Assembly (NCBI RefSeq): GCF_049800835.1
Contig: NZ_JBNAFU010000005.1
Location: 1 to 64,000, forward strand
Direction of reading: 5' to 3'
DNA from: Dinoroseobacter sp049800835
GTDB lineage: Bacteria; Pseudomonadota; Alphaproteobacteria; Rhodobacterales; Rhodobacteraceae
DNA length: 64,000 nucleotides
Shown here: one piece after another, positions 56,901 through 64,000 of the stretch
Position numbering within the stretch: the first letter of the stretch is position 1
How the letters are laid out: each line of letters opens with the position of its first letter
The notes under the pieces: model-generated
Database searches by the model: none
The model's input: only the letters and a program-made list of their open reading frames with translations
What the model was told of the DNA's origin: nothing
Made by a program: the position numbers and the translations under genes

Positions 56901-57363
56901 CGTTGATCAGTTCGGCGATCTGACCCTGCCGGACGAGCGCCGGCGAATGCGCGCCGGTGGAGGCGTCGGCGAACAGCATCTGCACATCGCGGGCGCGCAC
57001 GTCCTTGCCATTGGTCTTGTAAGCCGAGCCGACATCCCGGGTGATCCGGCGAATGATTTCCAGCTGTTCGGCATCGTTGAACGCCGCAGGTGCACGCCGG
57101 TCGGAATTGTCGATGGTCAACGAGACTTCTGCAAAATTGCGGGCCGGGCGCGTCGCGGCCCCGGCAAAGATAACGTCTTCCATGCCACCGCCACGCATCG
57201 CGGTTGGGCGGTTCTCGCCCATGACCCAGCGCAGGGCCTCCAGCAGGTTGGATTTGCCGCAGCCATTCGGGCCGACCACGCCTGTCAGCCCGTCCCCGAT
57301 GATCAGATCGGTGGGGTCGACAAAGCTCTTGAAGCCATTGAGGCGAAGCCGGGAGAAGCGCAC
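53911..57363 (-). CDS. smc: Chromosome segregation protein SMC
   Basis: The condensin ATPase that compacts and segregates chromosomes. The 1150-residue protein has Walker A GPNGCGKSNLLEALRW, long coiled-coils around a hinge (about 515-640), the signature LSGGEQTLTAMAL and Walker B CVLDEVDAPLDDANV. GTG at 57363 is preferred over TTG two codons upstream because GAAAGGG is then seven bases away. Coiled-coil parts are Ala/Glu-rich. scpA and scpB are not in the window. Confidence 0.96.
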   Translation of the reverse strand: MRFSRLRLNGFKSFVDPTDLIIGDGLTGVVGPNGCGKSNLLEALRWVMGENRPTAMRGGGMEDVIFAGAATRPARNFAEVSLTIDNSDRRAPAAFNDAEQLEIIRRITRDVGSAYKTNGKDVRARDVQMLFADASTGAHSPALVRQGQIAELINAKPKARRRILEEAAGISGLYQRRHEAELKLKGAESNLERVDDVLEQLASQLATLARQAKQAARYREIGTQLRKAEGLLLYRRWREADEARLLAARDLTTCTTEAAQAESAAREAAKARVAQEDALPPLREEDAIAAAVVQRFHVQRDTLADQEARAREMIDTLVARIAQLENDIAREASLNTDAGETIEKLEWEQAEIRKAAEGHDTRLTEASEAARAAAEILQDRETAQSELTEDVARLAARHQSTQRMLQDAQKSEARAAEQATRSEEAVAQAQVALADADARFTTATASQTEAQTQAEAADTALTEAEAHRATLQAREAEARAARSEAEGEASALRAEVGALDKLVARARAEGGQVLDAVTAEVGFEAALGAALADDLKAPEVEGDASGWHTLPDYDAAQPLPAGVSPLGDHVEIPAALRRRVAQVGLVERAEGARLQPALLPGQRLVSVEGDLWRWDGLSARAEDAPSAAAARLQQMNRLTTLRADLSAADTRAASARAVHEGLQADLRAASEADRTARDARKAAERALGDTSRALSRAEADKNILAGKLETLTMSVSRFREEALEARKAVAEAEAALKGLDDLETARAQVEQVRMTVDAARMTMLAKRSAHDELRREGEARTKRDQEITQQISGWRHRLDTAAKRSAELADRRQTSQTELKSAQEAPGDIARQRDALAQEIAKAEARKADAADALSAAEGGLRKAEQAERDAERAASEARETRARAEARAEAAIETVTLAADRIREALDVSPQQLLDTLGGESEKMPPAEQIEAEVNRLKRQRDAMGAVNLRAEEDAKSVDEEYQTLTQEKSDLEEAIGKLRSGISGLNREGRERLLTAFEQVNSNFSMLFTHLFGGGEAKLVLVESDDPLEAGLEIMCQPPGKKLSTLSLLSGGEQTLTAMALIFAVFLANPAPICVLDEVDAPLDDANVTRFCDLLDEMCRRTDTRFLIITHHAVTMSRMDRLFGVTMGEQGVSQLVSVDLKRAETLVA

Positions 57364-57369
57364 GCGCAA

Positions 57370-57564
57370 ACCCTTTCAGCGGTGATTCCAACACCCCACA
57401 GGGTCGGGACTCCGGCTCTCCGAGTCAATGGGGCATACCATATATGGCCCAACGACCTAGGCTCACCACGGCATCTGGGGCGTTTATCCACAGGGTGTGG
57501 GCGCGACCAATCTGCCAAGGTGTAAAATCGCCTTGACGCCAAACTGTCACGAGGCGCACAACGG
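57370..57564. promoter_or_regulatory. Divergent gap between smc and the riboswitch
   Basis: No gene. It has a CCATATATGG palindrome (57438-57447), a TTATCCACA box (57484-57492) and TTGACG (57533) that may be a -35 for the riboswitch transcript. Confidence 0.4.
57484..57492 (+). promoter_or_regulatory. Candidate DnaA box upstream of smc
   Basis: TTATCCACA matches the DnaA consensus exactly. A 9-mer can occur once or twice in 64 kb by chance, so this is weak. Confidence 0.25.
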
Positions 57565-57768
57565 GTGTGCTTAGGTTCCCCGGTGGCGCAAAGCGTCGGG
57601 GATGAAATGGGAATGTGGTGCGGACGACCCAAGTCGGGGTCCAACGCCACAGCCGCCCCCGCGACTGTAAGCGGTGAGCGCCCGTCCGACACCACTGGCT
57701 CGCCTCGGGCCGGGAAGGGGACGACCGCGCCACGACCCGCGAGCCAGGAGACCAGCCGAGCGTCTTGA
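57565..57768 (+). ncRNA. Cobalamin riboswitch
   Basis: The conserved boxes are in order: GGTTCCCC (57573), GAAATGGGAAT (57604), GCCGCCCCCGCGACTGTAA (57652), CCACTGG (57692), CGGGAAGG (57711) and the B12 box GCCAGGAGACC (57744). It should repress cbiM, and perhaps cobW to cobN, when adenosylcobalamin is present. The 43 bases to the cbiM ATG may hold the expression platform. Confidence 0.95.
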
Positions 57769-57811
57769 AACCACCTCCGTCGGGTGTGACGGATATCGTA
57801 GGGACACGATC

Positions 57812-58489
57812 ATGCATATCGAACCGGGCGTCGTAAACGGCGCGAAACTCGCACTTTCATACGCAACGGCCGCCGGCGCGGGCCTGTGGACCGTCAAGCT
57901 GGCCTGGGAGACGCTGAAAACCTCCTCCGTGCCGGGATTCGTGGCGCGCGTTGCGGCCTCCACCCTTGCGGTTTTCTTCTTTTTTGAAGTTCTTCCGAAA
58001 TTCCCGGTCGGCGTGTCGGAAGTCCATTTCATCCTCGGCTCGACGCTGTTCCTGCTGTTTGGCGCCGCCCCTGCTGCGCTTGGGCTTGCGCTGGGGCTTC
58101 TTGCACAGGGGATGATGTTCGCGCCCGGCGACCTGCCCCAGTATTTCATGAACCTCACCACGCTTCTGGTGCCTCTGTTCGCCATCAGCGCGCTGGCCAG
58201 GAAGATCATCGCGCCGGGAACCCCGTATGTGGATCTGAGCTACGTTCAGGCGCTGAAACTTTCCACGGCTTATCAGGCCGGCGTCGTGGCGTGGGTCGGA
58301 TTCTGGGCGGTCTACGGTCAAGGAGCCGGCGCCGAGAACATGGCGGCCATCGCGGCCTTCGGCGCGGCGTACATGCTGGTGATCATCATCGAGCCGCTGG
58401 TCGATCTGGCGGTGCTGGCTGGCGCGAAGTCGATCCGCGACATCTCCAAATGGCAGGTCTTCCACCCGCATCTGCACAAGGGCCACTGA
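57812..58489 (+). CDS. cbiM: CbiM-type cobalt transporter component (ECF family)
   Basis: The cobalt-binding membrane subunit of ECF-type uptake. The 225-residue protein begins with the metal-binding MHIEPG N-terminus, has about six helices and VSEVHFILGSTLFLLFGAAPAALGL. No CbiN, CbiQ or CbiO follows; cobW is next. The ATG at 57812 lies just beyond the riboswitch, so cobalt import is B12-controlled. Confidence 0.9.
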   Translation: MHIEPGVVNGAKLALSYATAAGAGLWTVKLAWETLKTSSVPGFVARVAASTLAVFFFFEVLPKFPVGVSEVHFILGSTLFLLFGAAPAALGLALGLLAQGMMFAPGDLPQYFMNLTTLLVPLFAISALARKIIAPGTPYVDLSYVQALKLSTAYQAGVVAWVGFWAVYGQGAGAENMAAIAAFGAAYMLVIIIEPLVDLAVLAGAKSIRDISKWQVFHPHLHKGH

Positions 58490-58586
58490 GCCTTCACGGC
58501 GCGCGCACCGCGCGCGTCTTGCCATCAATCGGTCGGCGACGGGGTTTCCGTCGGCGGCTTAAGTGCGTTCTGACCGTGAGACCTCC

Positions 58587-59669
58587 ATGCCCAGCAAGAT
58601 ACCCGCAACTGTCGTAACCGGCTTTCTTGGTGCCGGGAAAACCACGCTCATCCGCCACATGCTGAGCAATGCCGAAGGGCGCAGGATTGCCCTGATCATC
58701 AATGAGTTCGGCGATCTTGGCGTTGATGGGGAAATCCTGAAGGGCTGCGGCGACGCCGCCTGCAAGGACGAGGACATCATGGAATTGTCGAACGGTTGTA
58801 TCTGCTGCACCGTGGCCGATGACTTCATCCCGACGATGGAAAAGCTGCTCGCGCGGGACACACCGCCCGACCATATCGTGATCGAGACCAGTGGGCTGGC
58901 CCTGCCGCAACCGCTGGTGCGTGCGTTCAACTGGCCGGGGATTTCCACCAAGGTCACGGTCGACGGCGTGGTGACAGTGATCGACGGAAAGGCAGTGACC
59001 GAGGGGCGCTTCGCCCATTCGGTAGAAGCCGTGGACGCGCAGCGCAAGCAGGACGAGAACCTCGATCACGAAACACCCCTGTCAGAGTTGTTCGCCGACC
59101 AGGTCGCCTGTGCCGACATGCTGGTTGTGAACAAATCCGATCTGTTGTCGGCGGGTGAGGCGGCAGGACTGACGCGCAAGCTCAAATCCGAGGCCCGCGC
59201 AGGCGTTCAGGTCGTGTCGGCATCCCACGGGTCATTGCCCGTGGATGTGCTGTTGGGTCAGGGCATAGGGGCGGAATCGGATATGGCGGCGCGTCACGAG
59301 GTGCACCACCATCACCACGACCATGACCATGACCATGACCATGACCATGACCATGACCATGAGGATCATCATGATCACGACCACGATGCGTTCACCTCGT
59401 TCGTTGTGGACCTGCCGGAAGTGACTGATCCGGATGCCTTTGCGCGGAAGGTCGCAGACGTGATCCGCGACCATGATATCCTGCGGCTGAAAGGGTTTGC
59501 CGCGGTGACGGGAAAACCCATGCGCCTGACCTTGCAGGCGGTGGGGCCGCGAATCGAAACCTATTTCGACAGACCGCTCACAGAGGCCGAGGGACGGCGC
59601 GCGCGGCTGGTGGTGATCGGCCAGCGGAGTCTGGACGAGGCCGCGATATCCAAAGCGCTTCGAGCTTAG
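58587..59669 (+). CDS. cobW: CobW, metal-chaperone GTPase
   Basis: A GTPase of the COG0523 family, thought to deliver cobalt to the CobNST chelatase. The 360-residue protein has GFLGAGKTTLIRHM, the metal site NGCICC, and VNKSD. A stretch of about 30 residues made of His and Asp (about 237-265) separates the GTPase domain from the C-terminal domain. The ATG at 58587 was preferred to a start eight codons before. Follows cbiM. Confidence 0.95.
   Translation: MPSKIPATVVTGFLGAGKTTLIRHMLSNAEGRRIALIINEFGDLGVDGEILKGCGDAACKDEDIMELSNGCICCTVADDFIPTMEKLLARDTPPDHIVIETSGLALPQPLVRAFNWPGISTKVTVDGVVTVIDGKAVTEGRFAHSVEAVDAQRKQDENLDHETPLSELFADQVACADMLVVNKSDLLSAGEAAGLTRKLKSEARAGVQVVSASHGSLPVDVLLGQGIGAESDMAARHEVHHHHHDHDHDHDHDHDHDHEDHHDHDHDAFTSFVVDLPEVTDPDAFARKVADVIRDHDILRLKGFAAVTGKPMRLTLQAVGPRIETYFDRPLTEAEGRRARLVVIGQRSLDEAAISKALRA
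59319..59360 (+). repeat. Tandem hexamer GACCAT x7 in cobW
   Basis: Seven exact copies of GACCAT code for alternating Asp-His in the metal-binding loop of CobW. Copy number may vary by slippage without breaking the frame. Confidence 0.95.
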
Positions 59670-59801
59670 ACACAAGAAACCACAAGTTAATTTGAATCAA
59701 GAGTGGGGCAGTATTTCGCAGTCCCCCTCGAAAAGCTGTATCAGAGATGTCATATTTATCATGAGGGGCGTGAATCCGCGGAGGATTCGGAAAGAGGACC
59801 G

Positions 59802-60263
59802 ATGGCGCAAGAGCTTCGGATTTACCGGGCCAGTCCGTTCGATCAAAAGGCGCAGCGGTTCCTTGTACCGCCGAAATCAATTGAAGCGCCCGACCTGAGC
59901 GATCTGTCCGGCCCAAAGGCCTTTTTCTATCTGGCCGAGCGCGAGGACCAGCCTCTGGGCTGCATCTCCCTGCGCAACATGGGCAGCTTTGGTCTCGTGA
60001 GCGCGCTGCACTTCATCCCAGAACAAGAGCACACCGCGCTGCCAGATATCCTGATCGAACAGGTTGAGACACAGGCACGCAGCCTGCGATTGCCGGTGTT
60101 GCGGGCCTGGGTCGGCAGGCTGCATCCAAGTATACAGGCAGCGTTCACCCGCAACGGGTTTTTCCCCGATTGCGCGGCGAATGATGACGACCGAATGGCC
60201 ATCTACGAACGGCACCTGAAGCGCGGTGCGGCCCGTGCTTCGGCCAAGCGTCCGAGCGTGTGA
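59802..60263 (+). CDS. GNAT-like acetyltransferase between cobW and cobN
   Basis: A 153-residue protein that looks like a GNAT fold: FYLAEREDQPLGCISLRNMG, SALHFIPEQEHTALPDILI and a C-terminal AWVGRLHPSIQAAFTRNGFFP (the P-loop and C-terminal strand of the fold). The acetyl-CoA motif is weak. AAAGAGGACC precedes the ATG at 59802. Its substrate is unknown; its position is in the riboswitch-controlled cob unit. Confidence 0.7.
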   Translation: MAQELRIYRASPFDQKAQRFLVPPKSIEAPDLSDLSGPKAFFYLAEREDQPLGCISLRNMGSFGLVSALHFIPEQEHTALPDILIEQVETQARSLRLPVLRAWVGRLHPSIQAAFTRNGFFPDCAANDDDRMAIYERHLKRGAARASAKRPSV

Positions 60264-60331
60264 AACCCTCGATTGCCGGTGTCCGGCAGTCTTGATACAC
60301 CGCCCTGAACGACAAGGAACAGGGCATCTCC

Positions 60332-63300
60332 ATGCATCTACTGGCGGCAACACCGGGGGCCATTGACGATGGGCAGGAGCCTGTCGATCTGGGGCAGACC
60401 CCGGCGCCGCTGATCGTCATTTCCGCCGCCGATACCGAGCTTGCCGCCCTGTCGGAAGCGCGCGGCGCGATGGCATCCCCCCCACAGATGCGGCTCTCCA
60501 ACATGATGCACTTGCGTCATCCGATGTCCGTCGATCTGCATCTGGACACATGTGCCACGCAGGCGAAGCTGGTCGTCGCGCGGGTGCTGGGCGGCACGGG
60601 CTATTGGCGTTATGGGGTCGAGCAATACGCGGCGCGCTGTGCGCAGGCGGGCGTTGCGCTGGCCCTGTTGCCCGGAGATGACAAGCCGGACCCCGACCTT
60701 CGTGCTGTGTCGACCGTGGCGGATGCGGATTACGACGCGCTCTGGGCATACCTTGTCGAAGGCGGGCCGGAGAACAACACTAATTTCCTGCGTTATGCGC
60801 AGGCAATGATGGACGGGACGCCGCGACCGGCGGGGGCGTCCCCTTTGTTGCGGGCCGGTGTCTACTGGCCCGGGGCCGGGATCGCGACGCTTGAGGCCGC
60901 GCAGGCGGCGTGGACAGTGGGCGCGCCCGTGGTGCCGGTGGTGTTTTACCGGGCACTGGTGCAAGGCGCGGGGTTGCATCCAATCAACCGTTTGGTGCGC
61001 GCCTTGCTGAAACGGGGCCTTGCCCCACTGCCGGTCTTTGTCGCCTCGCTGAAGGATCCGCTCAGCCAGGCGACGCTGGACCGGCTCTTCGGGGATGCGC
61101 CGCCGTCGGTGATCCTGAACTGCACGAGTTTTGCAGTGGGGACACCGGACCAGACGACAGGCCCCATAAACCCCTTGACCGCCCCGAGCGCGAATGACGC
61201 ACCGGTGTTTCAGGTGATCCTGTCGGGCGCGTCGGAAGCGGCTTGGGAAGACAGCGCCGCCGGTTTGTCGGCGCGGGATATCGCCATGAACGTGGCCTTG
61301 CCGGAGGTTGATGGACGCATCCTGAGCCGGGCCATCAGCTTCAAGGGGGAGGCATATTACGACGAGGCCACCGAGTGTCCGATCGCCAGCTATCGCGCGC
61401 AGGGAGACCGGGTGGAGTTCGTCGCCGATCTCGCGCAGAACTGGTGCCGTTTGCGCGCCACGCCGGTCGCGGATCGAAAGCTGGCGCTGATCCTCGCGAA
61501 TTACCCGAACAAGGATGGGCGTCTGGCCAATGGCGTGGGCCTTGATACACCTGCGGCAACCGTGAGCGTTTTGCGCGCATTGTCGCGCGAAGGCTACGAT
61601 GTTGCCGACCCCCCGCGAACGCCTGATGTGCTGATGGCATCGATCATGGCAGGGCCAACGAACTGGTTGACCGACCGCGCCACACGGACGGGCGGCGCGC
61701 GCCTGTCGCTGGAGGATTACCAAGCGGCCTATGCCGGGCTGCCGCTGGAGCTGCGCGCGGCAATTGAAGACCGCTGGGGGGCTCCGGAGGAGGATCCGTT
61801 CTGCACAGACGGAGCCTTTGCCCTGTCGATCCTGCGGTTCGGCAGCGTTGTGGTGGGGGTGCAACCCGCCCGCGGCTACAACATCGACCCGACCGAGACG
61901 TACCATGCCCCGGACCTCGTGCCGCCGCACAACTATCTGGCGTTCTACATCTGGCTCAGGGTAGTGCATGGTGCGCAGGCGCTGGTGCACATGGGCAAGC
62001 ACGGCAATCTGGAATGGCTGCCCGGCAAGGCCGTCGCCCTGTCGCAGGCGTGTTGGCCCGAGGCGATGATGGGCCCCTTGCCCCATGTGTATCCGTTCAT
62101 CGTCAACGACCCCGGCGAAGGCACGCAGGCCAAGCGACGCGCACAGGCTGTGATCATCGACCATCTGACCCCGCCGCTGACACGGGCCGAGACTTATGGC
62201 CCGCTACGCGATCTCGAGGGGTTGGTGGACGAATACTACGAGGCCGCAGGCGTGGACCCGCGTCGGATCACGGAACTGCGCCGCGAAATCCTGTCCATGA
62301 CCTCAGCCACCGGGCTGGATCGCGATGCCGGGTTCACCGGCGATGAGGACAGCGATCTGGCAAGGCTGGATGCATACCTGTGCGAGTTGAAAGAGGCGCA
62401 GATCCGCGATGGACTGCATGTGTTCGGCACCTCGCCCGAGGGCGGGTTGGCGCGCGATCTGACCATTGCACTGGCCCGCCTGCCGAGAGGAAATGGCACC
62501 GGGCGGGATGCGTCTCTGCTGAGGGCGCTGGCGGGAGATTTCGCGCTAGGGTTCGACCCGCTCGATTGCGAGATGGCCGAAGCCTGGGCAGGACCGAATC
62601 CTGAGGCGCTGGTCCGCGTTTCGGACGATCCGTGGCGGAGTTCGGGCGACACGGTGGAGCGGTTAGAGTTGCTGGCGCAGGATTTGTTGGAGGGGTTAGA
62701 GGCCCCCGGCCCGCAAAGCGCGGACGTTCTAGCCGAAATCCGAGAACGGATCGCGCCAACGGTTGCCGCATGCGGACCGGCAGAGGAGGCGGGGCTTCTC
62801 AGGGCCCTGGAGGGCCGCTTCGTCGCCCCGGCGCCTTCCGGCGCGCCCACGCGGGGACGGCTGGACGTATTGCCGACGGGGCGCAATTTTTACTCGGTCG
62901 ATAGTCGGGCGGTGCCCACACCCACCGCGTGGAAGCTGGGGTGGAAGTCTGCCAACCTGTTGATCGAGCGGCATTTGCAGGACCAAGGCGACTGGCCGCG
63001 CACGATGCTCCTGACGGCCTGGGGCACGGCGAATATGCGCACGGGCGGCGATGACATCGCACAGGCCCTGGCACTGATGGGCGTGAAGCCGCAATGGGAC
63101 AGTGCGAACCGACGGGTGACCGGGTTCGAGGTGATCCCGATCTCGGCCCTCGGGCGGCCACGGGTGGATGTGACCTTGCGCATCTCGGGCTTTTTTCGGG
63201 ATGCGTTTCCGCAGCAGATCGCCTTGGTCGACAGTGCCGCGCGGGCCGTGATGGCGCTGGACGAGGCGGAGGCGGAGAACCCAGCGGCCGCGCGGGCCCG

Positions 63301-64000
63301 GGCCGGCGAGGCGCAGGCGCGGGTTTACGGCTCTAAACCCGGTGCTTACGGCGCGGGGCTTCAGGCGCTGATCGACGAGCGGATCTGGAATGACGCGTCC
63401 GATCTGGGCGCGGCCTATCTGGAGTGGGGCGGCTACGCCTATGGCGCGGGTGCGGAAGGGCGCGCGGATCGGGGCGGACTGGAACAACGCCTCGGGCAGG
63501 TCGAAGCAATTGTCCAGAACCAGGACAACCGGGAGCATGACCTGCTGGACAGCGATGATTACTACCAGTTCGAAGGGGGGGCCGCGGCGGCAGTCAAGTC
63601 CCTGCAAGGGCGGGAGCGCCCAATCTATCACAATGACCATTCCCGCCCCGAGCGCCCCGTGATCCGCACCCTGGACGAAGAGATCGGACGCGTGGTGCGG
63701 TCGCGTGTGGTCAATCCGAAATGGATCGAAGGCGTGAAGCGCCACGGCTACAAGGGAGCGTTCGAGATTGCCGCCACGGTGGATTACCTGTTTGCCTTTG
63801 CCGCGACGACGGGAGCGGTGCGCGACCATCACTTCGATCTGGTCTATGGCGCGATGCTGGAGGATGAAGCAACGCGCGGCTTTATCGCCGAGCACAACGC
63901 GCCAGCGCTGCGCGAGATTGCGGAGCGCCTGAGCGAGGCAATAGAGCGGGGGCTCTGGCGGCCAAGTTCGAACTCGGCACAGGCGATGCTGGAGCGGTTG
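60332..64000 (+). CDS. cobN: Cobaltochelatase subunit CobN, partial (3' end cut)
   Basis: The large subunit of the ATP-dependent chelatase, which inserts cobalt into hydrogenobyrinic acid a,c-diamide in the aerobic pathway. 1223 codons are visible and open to the right edge, nearly all of a CobN. Landmarks are LILANYPNKDGRLANGVGLDTP, LVHMGKHGNLEWLPGKAVALS and TAWGTANMRTGGDDIAQALAL. CobS and CobT are not in the window. It is the last gene of the cbiM-cobW-GNAT-cobN run. Confidence 0.97.
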   Translation, partial: MHLLAATPGAIDDGQEPVDLGQTPAPLIVISAADTELAALSEARGAMASPPQMRLSNMMHLRHPMSVDLHLDTCATQAKLVVARVLGGTGYWRYGVEQYAARCAQAGVALALLPGDDKPDPDLRAVSTVADADYDALWAYLVEGGPENNTNFLRYAQAMMDGTPRPAGASPLLRAGVYWPGAGIATLEAAQAAWTVGAPVVPVVFYRALVQGAGLHPINRLVRALLKRGLAPLPVFVASLKDPLSQATLDRLFGDAPPSVILNCTSFAVGTPDQTTGPINPLTAPSANDAPVFQVILSGASEAAWEDSAAGLSARDIAMNVALPEVDGRILSRAISFKGEAYYDEATECPIASYRAQGDRVEFVADLAQNWCRLRATPVADRKLALILANYPNKDGRLANGVGLDTPAATVSVLRALSREGYDVADPPRTPDVLMASIMAGPTNWLTDRATRTGGARLSLEDYQAAYAGLPLELRAAIEDRWGAPEEDPFCTDGAFALSILRFGSVVVGVQPARGYNIDPTETYHAPDLVPPHNYLAFYIWLRVVHGAQALVHMGKHGNLEWLPGKAVALSQACWPEAMMGPLPHVYPFIVNDPGEGTQAKRRAQAVIIDHLTPPLTRAETYGPLRDLEGLVDEYYEAAGVDPRRITELRREILSMTSATGLDRDAGFTGDEDSDLARLDAYLCELKEAQIRDGLHVFGTSPEGGLARDLTIALARLPRGNGTGRDASLLRALAGDFALGFDPLDCEMAEAWAGPNPEALVRVSDDPWRSSGDTVERLELLAQDLLEGLEAPGPQSADVLAEIRERIAPTVAACGPAEEAGLLRALEGRFVAPAPSGAPTRGRLDVLPTGRNFYSVDSRAVPTPTAWKLGWKSANLLIERHLQDQGDWPRTMLLTAWGTANMRTGGDDIAQALALMGVKPQWDSANRRVTGFEVIPISALGRPRVDVTLRISGFFRDAFPQQIALVDSAARAVMALDEAEAENPAAARARAGEAQARVYGSKPGAYGAGLQALIDERIWNDASDLGAAYLEWGGYAYGAGAEGRADRGGLEQRLGQVEAIVQNQDNREHDLLDSDDYYQFEGGAAAAVKSLQGRERPIYHNDHSRPERPVIRTLDEEIGRVVRSRVVNPKWIEGVKRHGYKGAFEIAATVDYLFAFAATTGAVRDHHFDLVYGAMLEDEATRGFIAEHNAPALREIAERLSEAIERGLWRPSSNSAQAMLERL

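Noticed and set aside
58537..58553. CGACGG/CCGTCG hairpin between cbiM and cobW as a terminator
   Set aside because: The stem is six pairs with no T-run; read-through from cbiM to cobW looks more likely.
60338..62164. Long open frame (608 codons) antisense to cobN
   Set aside because: Shadow of cobN; its translation is rich in Arg, His and Gln with no domain.

Overview
This window reads as chromosomal DNA of a GC-rich alphaproteobacterium of the order Rhodobacterales (roseobacter/Rhodobacter type). The evidence is gene content and order: the pckA / chvI-chvG-hprK-rapZ-EIIA-HPr locus, the rsh-DUF2062-pdxJ-acpS-lepB-rnc-era-DUF1491-recO block, a methylsuccinyl-CoA dehydrogenase of the ethylmalonyl-CoA pathway, and a cobalamin cluster of the Rhodobacter kind. 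No rRNA, tRNA, CRISPR array, insertion sequence or phage gene was recognised. Both ends cut genes: tuf on the left and cobN on the right.

Layout. 1-5.9 kb: tuf (partial), a lipoprotein, parC, an SDR, a HIG1-like membrane protein and a cobalamin adenosyltransferase. 6.0-10.1 kb: etfBA, a DUF6473 gene, 3-hydroxybutyryl-CoA dehydrogenase and an NTF2-like partner. 10.2-17.6 kb: pckA divergent from the ChvGI two-component system and a phosphorelay set (HprK, RapZ, EIIA, HPr, acyltransferase). 17.6-20.3 kb: TauE/SafE exporter and mcd. 20.3-29.0 kb: a long leftward run of housekeeping genes from folK to recO. 29.1-32.5 kb: NYN-domain protein, ispH, LysE, DUF3429 and rnhA. 32.7-36.7 kb: fmt, an arsR/DUF6428 divergent pair, tandem deformylases (one degenerate) and patB.

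37-64 kb is dominated by cobalamin biosynthesis in several transcription units. A leftward unit has a small membrane protein, cbiX, cobH (fused), cobL, cobI, cbiG-cobJ and cobM, interrupted by one gene on the opposite strand. A rightward unit is DUF1636-cobC-cbiB. A second rightward unit is preceded by a clear cobalamin riboswitch: cbiM, cobW, a GNAT gene and cobN. Between these lie a lytic transglycosylase, a VPLPA-CTERM surface protein with a VWA domain, a TPR protein and smc. B12 made here would serve adenosylcobalamin-dependent mutases of the ethylmalonyl-CoA pathway (of which mcd is in the window), and the adenosyltransferase near 5.4 kb makes the coenzyme form.

The most unusual things seen are: a 13-bp stem-loop at the probable 5' end of the NYN-domain gene's mRNA; a 90-bp strongly AT-rich patch inside cobC beside the PLP lysine; a gene encoded antisense inside the cob operon; a CobH with a 306-residue N-terminal extension; a deformylase paralogue lacking its metal and catalytic residues; an arsR-DUF6428 module with a shared operator; a degenerate receiver protein; and a set of palindromes in front of the VPLPA-CTERM gene. 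No clearly new defence or mobile system was found.
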